From NCBI GenBank assembly GCA_027070475.1, contig JALXDT010000235.1:1-14355 (forward strand): DNA of 14,355 nucleotides, written 5' to 3'. Below are positions 8,227 to 14,355 of this stretch, piece by piece. Every line of letters starts with the position of its first letter. Position 1 is the first letter of the stretch. The notes under the pieces are model-generated. The model saw nothing but the letters and a program-made list of their open reading frames with translations, did not search any database and was not told the origin of the DNA. The position numbers and the translations under genes were made by a program. The DNA comes from Candidatus Aminicenantota bacterium. Lineage in GTDB: Bacteria > Acidobacteriota > Aminicenantia > JAMOAD01.

Positions 8227-8255
8227 ATTTTAACATTTGTAAGACATTTATTCAA
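8227..8255 (-). promoter_or_regulatory. Sigma70-like promoter with extended -10 before the glycosyltransferase gene
   Basis: Read on the minus strand, TTGAAT (plus positions 8250-8255) is followed after exactly 17 nt by TAAAAT (8227-8232), which is preceded by TG-T, an extended -10. Start of transcription would fall near 8220, leaving a leader of about 11 nt that still contains the AGGTGA ribosome site (8213-8218). This is the best promoter match I see and would launch the envelope genes separately from the chemosensory operon. Judged by eye only. Confidence 0.5.
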
Positions 8256-8305
8256 TAAAAAGCAAAACTCCTACTGTAGTGGAATAGTGGAAGATTGGAA
8301 TTATG

Positions 8306-8329
8306 AATAGTGAATTGTTAATAGTGAAT
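8306..8329. repeat. Short direct repeat AATAGTGAAT, two copies
   Basis: AATAGTGAAT occurs at 8306-8315 and again at 8320-8329, joined by TGTT; a related GGAATAGTGG lies at 8281-8290. Repeats built on TAGTGAAT/GTTAAT units are commonly seen in intergenic DNA of many bacteria. It lies in the spacer between cheA and the glycosyltransferase gene, 48 nt from the large palindrome. No function is apparent. Confidence 0.5.
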
Positions 8330-8377
8330 CGGGGTTGTTAGTGTTCAGGTATTTGTTAAGAATGTTGTGAAGGATAA

Positions 8378-8407
8378 TGTAGGGGCAATTCATGAATTGC
8401 CCCTACA
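8378..8407. repeat. Perfect 30-bp palindrome, REP/MITE-like
   Basis: The arm TGTAGGGGCAATTCA at 8378-8392 is followed directly by its exact reverse complement at 8393-8407, with no loop, 45 nt beyond the cheA stop. Flanking AAGAAT/GTTGT (8358-8368) and ACAAC/ATTCTT (8405-8422) extend it imperfectly. TAGGGGC...GCCCCTA palindromes are the kind of element that recurs many times in a genome. In RNA it would fold into a strong hairpin that could protect the 3' end of the chemosensory transcript or separate the two units. Neither strand has a U-tract after the stem, so it is not a standard intrinsic terminator. Confidence 0.75.
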
Positions 8408-8452
8408 ACAATTTTAATTCTTCATTTTGAACAACTATTCTATCCAGTAAAT

Positions 8453-11101
8453 CTATGAATTCAACAGAGATATCATTTCCGAAGGTTCAAGGACTATTGC
8501 AACCCTTCCATCACCCAAGATTGTGCTTCCTCCTATCCCGGGAATGCTCGAAAGATATGGGGGAAGAGGCTTAACAACCATATCAAGCTCCTCTTCAAGT
8601 TCATCTACAATTAGCCCAAATTTAATTCCCATATTTTTTAATATAATAATATTTAATTCATTATCTTCATTAAGTGATGATTTTATATTTTCTTCCGCAA
8701 TATCATAGTTTTTTTTCAAATCCAAAAGCTCTATAACTTCCCCTCTAATATTTACTATTCTTCTGTCTTTGAAAAATCTTATATCATCCTCTTTTATCTT
8801 TATTATCTCTTCAACATTCTCCAGAGGAACAATATAATATTCCGTACCCAATCTAAAACTCAAACCTTTGGTTATAGCAAGAGTGAGAGGTAGTTTTATA
8901 ATTATAGTTGTTCCTACTCCCTTTTCGGTCTCAATTTCAATGGAGCCCTTTAACTTTGTTATATTGGTTTTAACAACATCCATACCAACACCTCTTCCGG
9001 AAACTTCCGTTACTTTATCAGCAGTTGAAAATCCCGGTAAAAAGATAAGATTGATGGCCTCTCTCTTACTCAGTTTTTCAGCTTCCTCCTCACTTATTAA
9101 TCCCTTTTCAACAGCTTTTCTTTTTATTTTTTCGATATCCATTCCTCTACCATCATCTATTATCATAATAATAACATTATTGCCTTTTTTCTCAGCCTTT
9201 AGAAGAATTGTACCGGTCTCCTCCTTATTATTCTTTCTTCTCTCTTCTGGAGTTTCAATCCCATGGTCACAGGAATTTCTCACAATATGAACAAGAGGAT
9301 CACTAATTTTTTCAATAACTGTTTTATCCAATTCAGTATCTTCTCCCTCCATTACAAGCCTTATCTTTTTCCCGTTTTTTAAAGCAAGATCTCTTACCAT
9401 TCTCGGAAATTTTTGAAAAACAGTTTTAACTGGTATCATTCTAATCTGAACTATTGTATTTTGAAGATCTTCAGCCAGTCTTCCGATCTTCATTATCATC
9501 TTTTCTTTAAACTCTTTTGCAATATCAGGAACATTAGCTTGCACAAGCTTTGTATAAATATGGAAAAAACTGTTCTTTGAAATTATAAGCTCTCCTATGT
9601 CATTCATAAGTTTATCAAGCTTATCCATCCTAACCCTTATGGATTCAATCTGAGTGGAAGAGAGAGGCATCTTAAATTCTCTTTCTTTCTTCTCTGCTCT
9701 TTCTATCTGTTTTTTTTGTTCCTCAAGAGCTTCTTTAAGGTCCTTTTCATCTATCTTTCCCTTTTCAACCAAAATCTCACCTATTTTCTTCACCCCGCTT
9801 TCTTTGAACTCTCTTCCTAAATTTTCTTCTTTAAATTTTTTAAAGAAAGCAATCTTATCTTCCAATATACCTGTAGCTATACCATCCTTCAAATTAAATT
9901 TCCCCTTTTCCAGAAATTCAATTGTTTCCTTTACAGTTTGAATACTCTTCTTTAATTCCTCATCATCAATATCCATCGTTGATGTTTCAAGAAGCTTTAT
10001 TATTCTCTTAAATGTATCAATATCTTTTTTCGTATATTCCTGTTTATTTTTCCATTCATTAAGAAGTTTTTCCGAAACATCTAAAAATTGATCCATCGCT
10101 TCAGCTACTGGATCATATCCCGAGCTCTTCTGTTCTTCCTTTGTCTCTTTTTCTTCTTTAAATTCTTTTTTTGAAAGCTCTCTTATCAAATTATCCGGCA
10201 AAGGCACACTTTCTCTATTCTCTCTTTGAATAATTCTGTCAAAGATAAGATTCATATAATCAAGGGCTCTAAATAAAAGTGAAATGATTTCTGAGGAAAG
10301 CTTTAACTTTCCATCTCTAACTCTTTGAAGCAAGGATTCTCCACCATGTGCTACATCCTTAATAAATGATAAAAGTTTTGCTTCATAGCTCTCTTGCTCG
10401 ATAAGAGATAGTAAAAGCCCAGAATTACCTTTTAGACTATGAAGGGATCTGAAAACTTCATTTATACTATCCTGATTATCAGGGTTATTTTCAAGTGTTA
10501 AAAGATGGTTTTCAATATTATCAAGATGCTCTTTTGCTTCATCCTTATATTGAACAAACATATCAGATGGTATTTCTGCATTTTTTAAATTGGTAGTATC
10601 CAGATTTTCTTCTGTTTTTATAATTTTATCTTCAGCTTTTTCTACTTTAACCTGTTCTGACTTTTCTGAAGTACCTCCTTCCTTTTCTCTCACTTCCTTT
10701 ATCTCTTCTATAATACTTTCATCTATTTCCAAATTTAAAATCACATCCTCTTCAGATGATTCAACTGAATTTTTAACCTCTAAAATCAAACTTCTTAAAA
10801 TGTCACTTCCTTTTAACAACACATCAACAATCTCCTGTGTAAGCTCTCTTTTACCTTTTCTAAGATCATCCAGTAAAAATTCAAGATTATGGCTGAGATT
10901 TTTTATAGGAGTAAGAGACAAAAAGGAAGAAGTTCCCTTTATAGTATGAACTGCTCTGAAAATATCATTTACAGTTTCAATATCATAGTTTGCTTCCATC
11001 TCCAAAATTCTCTCTTCAATATCATTTAATAGCTCAAGTGATTCTTCAACAAACCCTAAAGCCAAACTTTTATCATCTTTTGTAATTGTAATTTCCATCA
11101 T
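8453..11101 (-). CDS. cheA: Chemotaxis histidine kinase CheA with two HPt domains
   Basis: An 882-residue CheA, longer than the roughly 650 residues of E. coli CheA. Order: HPt 1 with phospho-acceptor His52 (AVHTIKGTSSF); an acidic linker; HPt 2 with His221 (SLHSLKGNSG); a long Glu/Lys-rich linker at about 300-480 without a recognisable CheY-binding P2; the P3 dimerisation helices (from about 484, LDKLMNDIGELI); the P4 ATPase with N box HIVRNSCDHGIE (605-616), G1 DDGRGMD (649-655), and G2 SGRGVGMDVVK (701-711); then a CheW-like P5 (about 742-882) for receptor coupling. Within the linker, residues 439-462 match one copy of the 24-residue MshEN/T2SSE N-terminal motif. The first ATG overlaps the stop of the receiver gene; a second ATG follows at once and is better spaced from the ribosome site. 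It is the last gene of the signalling operon. It should phosphorylate the neighbouring CheY-like protein. Confidence 0.95.
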   Translation of the reverse strand: MMEITITKDDKSLALGFVEESLELLNDIEERILEMEANYDIETVNDIFRAVHTIKGTSSFLSLTPIKNLSHNLEFLLDDLRKGKRELTQEIVDVLLKGSDILRSLILEVKNSVESSEEDVILNLEIDESIIEEIKEVREKEGGTSEKSEQVKVEKAEDKIIKTEENLDTTNLKNAEIPSDMFVQYKDEAKEHLDNIENHLLTLENNPDNQDSINEVFRSLHSLKGNSGLLLSLIEQESYEAKLLSFIKDVAHGGESLLQRVRDGKLKLSSEIISLLFRALDYMNLIFDRIIQRENRESVPLPDNLIRELSKKEFKEEKETKEEQKSSGYDPVAEAMDQFLDVSEKLLNEWKNKQEYTKKDIDTFKRIIKLLETSTMDIDDEELKKSIQTVKETIEFLEKGKFNLKDGIATGILEDKIAFFKKFKEENLGREFKESGVKKIGEILVEKGKIDEKDLKEALEEQKKQIERAEKKEREFKMPLSSTQIESIRVRMDKLDKLMNDIGELIISKNSFFHIYTKLVQANVPDIAKEFKEKMIMKIGRLAEDLQNTIVQIRMIPVKTVFQKFPRMVRDLALKNGKKIRLVMEGEDTELDKTVIEKISDPLVHIVRNSCDHGIETPEERRKNNKEETGTILLKAEKKGNNVIIMIIDDGRGMDIEKIKRKAVEKGLISEEEAEKLSKREAINLIFLPGFSTADKVTEVSGRGVGMDVVKTNITKLKGSIEIETEKGVGTTIIIKLPLTLAITKGLSFRLGTEYYIVPLENVEEIIKIKEDDIRFFKDRRIVNIRGEVIELLDLKKNYDIAEENIKSSLNEDNELNIIILKNMGIKFGLIVDELEEELDMVVKPLPPYLSSIPGIGGSTILGDGRVAIVLEPSEMISLLNS

Positions 11102-11499
11102 TCACCTCCTCTCTTTTTTACCAACATTTCAATAGATTTTACAAGTTTTTCAGGGTTTACAGGTTTAACAATATAAAAATCGCATCCTGCTTCAAAGCCT
11201 TTTCTTTTATCCTCTGCTTCATCCTCTGTAGAAATTATTATTATAGGAATTTCCCTTATTTTTTCATCGTCTTGTTCCCTTACAGTTTTTATAAAGGTTA
11301 TACCATCCATTCTCGGCATATTAATATCAGAAAGGACAATATCATACTCATCGGTTAATAGTTTTTCCAATGCTTCATATCCATCACTCGCTTCTCCTAT
11401 CTTAAACCCCGCACTCCTAAGGATATATGCATGATAATTTCTTGTCATATTTGAATCATCAACAATTAAAACCTTTATATCTTTTCTCCCTTTCACCAT
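11098..11499 (-). CDS. CheY-like single-domain response regulator
   Basis: A 133-residue stand-alone receiver with no output domain. The acidic pocket is Asp14-Asp15 (LIVDDS), the phosphorylation site is Asp58 (VLSDINMPRMDG), the switch Ser/Thr is at 90-91 (IIISTEDE) and the conserved Lys is Lys112 (YIVKP). All residues needed for phosphotransfer are present. It lies between cheR and cheA, with a GGAGG site 8 nt or less from its start and a 4-nt ATGA overlap with cheA at its end, so CheA is the likely phosphodonor. It may be the motor-binding CheY or a partner of another output; the sequence alone does not decide. GGAGG stands only 2 nt before the ATG; a GTG at codon 2 is an alternative start with better spacing. 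Confidence 0.92.
   Translation of the reverse strand: MVKGRKDIKVLIVDDSNMTRNYHAYILRSAGFKIGEASDGYEALEKLLTDEYDIVLSDINMPRMDGITFIKTVREQDDEKIREIPIIIISTEDEAEDKRKGFEAGCDFYIVKPVNPEKLVKSIEMLVKKRGGE
11105..11109 (-). promoter_or_regulatory. Ribosome binding site of cheA inside the receiver gene
   Basis: GGAGG on the minus strand is formed by the Gly-Gly codons at the end of the CheY-like gene. It is 3 nt from the first ATG (11099-11101) and 6 nt from the second (11096-11098), so translation may begin mainly at the second Met, dropping one residue. Confidence 0.7.
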
Positions 11500-11507
11500 T
11501 ACCTCCT

Positions 11508-12341
11508 TTAAGGTTTAAAATAAACTATAGTATCCCGTACCTTTCTCATCTTAAAAACTGTTGTAATTCTGCTGATAGATTCAGAATGTCCTAAAAAGAT
11601 ATATCCACCGTGATTTAAGGAATTATAAAAAAGATTAACAACCTTTTTTCTTGATTCATCATCAAAATAGATTAAAACATTTCTGCAGAATATAAAATCA
11701 TAGTTTTTCTTTCTTATCATTTTGGCAGTATCAAAGAGGTTAAGTTTCTCAAAAGTCACCATATTTTTTATTTCATCTTTTATCTTATAATTGTCACCAA
11801 CTTTGATAAAATATTTTTTTAGATATGTAGGAGGTACATCCTTGACAGATCTTTTATCATATATCCCATTAATCGCCTTTCTCAAAACATTCTCATCTAT
11901 ATCAGTAGCAAGTATTTCAATATCCCACATATCAACATTATCCAGTATTTCTCTTACAATAATTGCTAAAGTATAAGGTTCTTCCCCTGATGAACATCCA
12001 GCAGACCATATTTTAATTTTGAGAAAATCCTCCTTTATTCTCTTCTCTTCCAGCTCAGGCAGCAACACCTCTCCAAATACTTCCAATTGATAAAATTCTC
12101 TGAAAAAATAGGTTTCATTAGTGGTTAATAAATTTATTAGATTTTGAAACTCTCTTCCATCCTTATCACTAAATCTGAGCAATCTGTAATAATCAATAGC
12201 CTTCTCTATTCCTAATTTTTCCATCCTCTCCAAAACTCTTCTCTTTACAAAAGCAATCTTTCTATCTTCAAAATGAATTCCCGCTTTGGAGTAAATCAAT
12301 TTTTTAAACTTAATAAAATCTTCAACAGTAAACTGGAGCAT
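11508..12341 (-). CDS. cheR: Chemoreceptor glutamate methyltransferase CheR
   Basis: A 277-residue SAM-dependent methyltransferase that methylates glutamates on chemoreceptors for adaptation. The N-terminal helical CheR domain is followed by NETYFFRE (residues 75-82), the SAM-binding loop SAGCSSGEEPY (113-123), the acidic ATDID (145-149), CRNVLIYF (219-226) and GHSES (251-255), all standard CheR blocks. There is no C-terminal TPR domain or receptor-tail-binding extension, and the length is normal. A GGAGGG site fills the 9-nt gap after the HEAT gene. It lies 8 nt before the CheY-like gene. No CheB methylesterase is found in the window, so demethylation must be encoded elsewhere or be absent. 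Confidence 0.95.
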   Translation of the reverse strand: MLQFTVEDFIKFKKLIYSKAGIHFEDRKIAFVKRRVLERMEKLGIEKAIDYYRLLRFSDKDGREFQNLINLLTTNETYFFREFYQLEVFGEVLLPELEEKRIKEDFLKIKIWSAGCSSGEEPYTLAIIVREILDNVDMWDIEILATDIDENVLRKAINGIYDKRSVKDVPPTYLKKYFIKVGDNYKIKDEIKNMVTFEKLNLFDTAKMIRKKNYDFIFCRNVLIYFDDESRKKVVNLFYNSLNHGGYIFLGHSESISRITTVFKMRKVRDTIVYFKP

Positions 12342-12350
12342 TATCCCTCC

Positions 12351-13412
12351 TTATATTAAATCTTCAAGTAAAGAAATAATCTCTTCATCATCTTTAAATC
12401 TATCTTTTATACTTAATAGTTCTTCCTTAAATTCACTTTCTTTACCCTTAAGACCGATTACTTCAAGACAACCAAGAATCAGCATCCTATCACTTTCAGC
12501 CAAACATTTTTTCAAAGTATCATCCAACTGCTTATTCTTGAAATTTCCTAAAAATGTAATTAACCCATATTTGTTTATCGAATTTATGTCTTTGAAAATC
12601 ATCGCCTCGATTTTTTTGTAAGTATTGTCAGGAAGTTTTTCAATATTATTGTTTCTTACTATGTGTTCTATTGCATTCATAATTTCTTTTAAATATGAAG
12701 TATCCAATAAATCCATTGCATCTGTTAAATACTCTATATCTTCACTTGAACCAAAGTTTCCTATTATTCTAAGATAGGGAAAAATTAAAATAGGATCTAT
12801 ATCTTCAAATTCTCCGAACTGAGATTTTAATTTTTTTAATATGTCTCTATCACCTATAACTGATAAAGTTTCAAGTGCAACTACCTTTAAAAAGGAAACA
12901 TCTGTCTCCTGATAAATTTTGAAAACAGCCTCTTTAAATTCCTTTAGCCCTAAATCCCCGATGTATTCAATAGTTGTTATAACAACATTTATATCTTTAT
13001 CTTTCAATCCTTTTTTTAAAACTTCCACCTTTTTGGGGTCATCAATCTTGTAAGCAGTGTCAACACTGAGCTTTCTTATATCCTTATCATCACTGTTCAT
13101 AGACTCAATCAAAACATCAATAACATTTCCTCTCTTATCCCTTAAAATTTCCATAGCCGCATTTCTTAAAAAAGCACTCTTCGAAGAGAATAATTTAACA
13201 AGTTCTCTATTTAATTCATCATCATCTATTTTCTTAAAATAATCGACAATGATTTCCCTTACAGCTTCATTCTCTGTTAATTTAAACAATTTCATAACTT
13301 CTTGAATTATCTCCTTATCATTAATACTCTCATCACTTATCTCAATTAAAGCTGATACAACTTCATCATTATCTTCACTAAAGAGTTTTTTTATTATCTC
13401 ATGCTTATTCAT
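12351..13412 (-). CDS. HEAT-repeat protein
   Basis: A 353-residue protein made almost wholly of paired helices of about 30-37 residues, with HEAT/PBS-lyase-like units such as VREIIVDYFKKIDDDELN, LRNAAMEILRDKRGNVI, IRKLSVDTAYKIDDPK and VVITTIEYIGDLGLKE. I estimate eight to ten units across the whole chain. It has no signal peptide, membrane segment or enzymatic motif and is rich in Asp, Glu and Lys. HEAT solenoids usually act as protein-binding scaffolds. The 4-nt ATGA overlap with the upstream receiver gene and the 9-nt gap before cheR tie it to the signalling operon, so it probably binds one of these proteins; which one is unknown. Its specific function is not recognised. Confidence 0.85.
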   Translation of the reverse strand: MNKHEIIKKLFSEDNDEVVSALIEISDESINDKEIIQEVMKLFKLTENEAVREIIVDYFKKIDDDELNRELVKLFSSKSAFLRNAAMEILRDKRGNVIDVLIESMNSDDKDIRKLSVDTAYKIDDPKKVEVLKKGLKDKDINVVITTIEYIGDLGLKEFKEAVFKIYQETDVSFLKVVALETLSVIGDRDILKKLKSQFGEFEDIDPILIFPYLRIIGNFGSSEDIEYLTDAMDLLDTSYLKEIMNAIEHIVRNNNIEKLPDNTYKKIEAMIFKDINSINKYGLITFLGNFKNKQLDDTLKKCLAESDRMLILGCLEVIGLKGKESEFKEELLSIKDRFKDDEEIISLLEDLI

Positions 13413-13834
13413 AAATCACCTCCTGAATTAACAGATAATCTGAAAATTTCCTTCCATCTCTCTATCTTCTTTACAGTGTGTTCAACTATTTCACCTACAA
13501 AATCAAGAGATTTAAAGGGTTTTATTATATAATCGTTCGCTCCCAGCTCAAATGCCATTAAAATTCTGTTTAAACTTGAATATGCTGTCATTATAATAAC
13601 TTGAACAAGAGGGTCAATCATCTTTATCTCCCTCAGCATATCAATCCCATTCATTTCAGGCATCTGAATATCAAGAAGAGCTATGTGAACCTTATCCTTT
13701 TCAATATATTCCAGAGCATTTTTAGGATTAGAGAAAACGATTGTTTCAATATTTTCTTTTTTTTCAAAAAACTTTTTCAATGATTTTAATATCAACTCTT
13801 CATCATCCACAATTAATAACTTAAATTTATTCAT
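13409..13834 (-). CDS. Response regulator, receiver domain only
   Basis: A 141-residue receiver with acidic residues Asp10-Asp11 (LIVDDEE), phosphorylation site Asp55 (LLDIQMPEMNG), switch Thr83 (MTAYSS) and Lys105 (DYIIKPF). The MTAYSS and DYIIKPF forms resemble receivers of NtrC-type regulators more than CheY, and about 25 residues after the domain form a helix with no recognisable output. It overlaps the kinase gene by 8 nt, so it is most likely that kinase's direct partner, and overlaps the HEAT gene by 4 nt. It may act through protein contact, for example with the HEAT protein or with CheA. Confidence 0.92.
   Translation of the reverse strand: MNKFKLLIVDDEELILKSLKKFFEKKENIETIVFSNPKNALEYIEKDKVHIALLDIQMPEMNGIDMLREIKMIDPLVQVIIMTAYSSLNRILMAFELGANDYIIKPFKSLDFVGEIVEHTVKKIERWKEIFRLSVNSGGDL
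13419..13423 (-). promoter_or_regulatory. Ribosome binding site of the HEAT gene inside the receiver gene
   Basis: GGAGG on the minus strand, written by the Gly-Gly codons of the receiver's tail (SGGDL), stands 6 nt before the ATG of the HEAT gene. It fixes that start and couples translation of the two genes. Confidence 0.75.
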
Positions 13835-14355
13835 TACCTCCCTCCATTAATGGTAATTTTATAGTAAATTTTGTGCCCACACCGGGCTCTGAAAAAACAT
13901 AGATTTTTCCTCTATGAGAATCAATGATCTCTTTAACAACTGATAAACCCAGCCCTGTTCCCTCATTTATTTTCTTTGTTGAAAAAAGAGGATTAAAAAT
14001 TTTGTTCAACACCTCTTTCTCTATACCTACACCCTTATCCTCTATTTCTAAAAAGGTCGCACCCTCATCATTCCACCCTCTGATAAAGATCTCCCTCCTA
14101 CCACTTCTTCTAACAGCATCAATAGCATTCAAAAGAAGGTTTATTATAACCTGTTCAATCTGGCCTTTGATACAATAAATTTCAACATCATCGGGAATAT
14201 CCTTTGTTATCTTAACTTTCCCATGCCATTTCTGGTATGTTAAACTTAAAACTTCTTTTACAATTTCCGTCAACTTTATTCTACTTTTTTCAACTTCACC
14301 TCTAACAAATGATTTCATTCCCTTTGTAATTCCGATAATCCTATCTGTTCCCTTA
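13827..14355 (-). CDS. Sensor histidine kinase, C-terminal part (5' end outside the window)
   Basis: The reading frame stays open to the window edge: codons before the internal Met at 14318 give KGTDRIIGITKG, which fits the second helix of a HisKA dimerisation domain, so the Met is not the true start. What is visible is the end of that helix followed by a complete HATPase_c domain. Counting from that Met: N box QVIINLLLNAIDA (56-68), G1 DKGVGI (94-99), F box FNPLFSTK (108-115) and G2 GTGLGL (120-125). The phospho-acceptor His and all sensor domains lie beyond the window. It overlaps the receiver gene by 8 nt and its terminal Gly-Gly codons carry that gene's ribosome site, so the two form a kinase-regulator pair at the head of the visible operon. 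Confidence 0.93.
   Translation of the reverse strand, partial: KGTDRIIGITKGMKSFVRGEVEKSRIKLTEIVKEVLSLTYQKWHGKVKITKDIPDDVEIYCIKGQIEQVIINLLLNAIDAVRRSGRREIFIRGWNDEGATFLEIEDKGVGIEKEVLNKIFNPLFSTKKINEGTGLGLSVVKEIIDSHRGKIYVFSEPGVGTKFTIKLPLMEGGNE
13837..13845 (-). promoter_or_regulatory. Double ribosome binding site of the receiver gene inside the kinase gene
   Basis: Two overlapping GGAGG copies on the minus strand, at 13841-13845 and 13837-13841, lie 6 nt and 2 nt before the receiver's ATG. They are part of the kinase's last codons (MEGGNE). The distal copy has the better spacing. Confidence 0.65.

Noticed and set aside
8378..8407. Intrinsic terminator at the palindrome after cheA
   Set aside because: The stem is strong but has no loop and no U-tract follows on either strand; a role in RNA stability or as a mobile repeat is at least as likely.
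8281..8410. CRISPR-like array or leader
   Set aside because: Only two 10-bp direct copies with a 4-nt gap and one palindrome; no regularly spaced repeats or cas genes.
8868..9290. A 140-codon open frame on the plus strand inside cheA
   Set aside because: It is antisense to the CheA ATPase domain, whose motifs are intact. Its Ser/Ile/Phe/Leu-rich content is what the complement of AT-rich Lys/Glu codons gives, and it shows no family resemblance.
10590..10949. A 119-codon open frame on the plus strand opposite the first CheA HPt region
   Set aside because: Low-complexity Ser/Phe/Leu-rich shadow of the acidic linker; the minus-strand frame has the recognisable domain. The shorter plus-strand frames at 2512, 3721, 8523, 9654, 11791, 13057, 13601 and 13924 were rejected for the same reason.
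8453..11101. CheA being a ChpA/PilL-type kinase for twitching motility
   Set aside because: ChpA proteins carry many HPt domains and a C-terminal receiver; this protein has two HPt domains, no receiver, and no pil genes nearby.

Overview
The window is an AT-rich stretch (roughly one third G+C by eye) in which every convincing gene lies on the minus strand, so transcription runs from position 14355 towards position 1. It comes from a Gram-negative, LPS-making bacterium: it carries BamA, a Skp/OmpH chaperone, FabZ, LpxA and the LpxI type of UDP-diacylglucosamine hydrolase. The signalling half resembles chemosensory clusters of Deltaproteobacteria-like lineages. I cannot assign a phylum; an uncultured low-GC lineage is plausible.

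Signalling region (14355 to 8453). Six genes, spaced from 8-nt overlaps to 9-nt gaps, read: sensor histidine kinase (5' end outside the window), response regulator, HEAT-repeat protein, CheR methyltransferase, CheY-like receiver, and a large CheA with two HPt domains. Several genes start from a GGAGG ribosome site, in three cases written inside the last codons of the preceding gene. No CheW, CheB, CheD or chemoreceptor lies in the window. CheA and CheR imply a receptor array encoded elsewhere. The kinase-receiver pair and the HEAT protein are additions to a classical chemotaxis set.

Intergenic spacer (8452 to 8210). It holds a perfect 30-bp palindrome with TAGGGGC/GCCCCTA arms, a short direct repeat of the AATAGTGAAT type, and a good sigma70-like promoter with an extended -10 just before the next gene. 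The spacer separates the two transcription units and looks like the remnant of a small interspersed repeat.

Envelope region (8209 to 42). Order: GT4-type glycosyltransferase, bamA, skp/ompH, fabZ, lpxA, lpxI, a Gfo/Idh/MocA dehydrogenase, and a serine hydrolase of the beta-lactamase/CubicO fold. BamA and Skp serve outer-membrane protein assembly, FabZ supplies 3-hydroxyacyl-ACP chemistry, and LpxA and LpxI make early lipid A intermediates. The usual lpxD (between skp and fabZ) and lpxB are missing from the run. The dehydrogenase sits where gnnA lies in bacteria that make 2,3-diamino lipid A, so an amide-linked lipid A is a testable possibility. The serine hydrolase has no signal peptide and an altered Y-x-N motif; its role is unknown.

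I find no tRNA, rRNA, CRISPR array, insertion sequence or phage gene.
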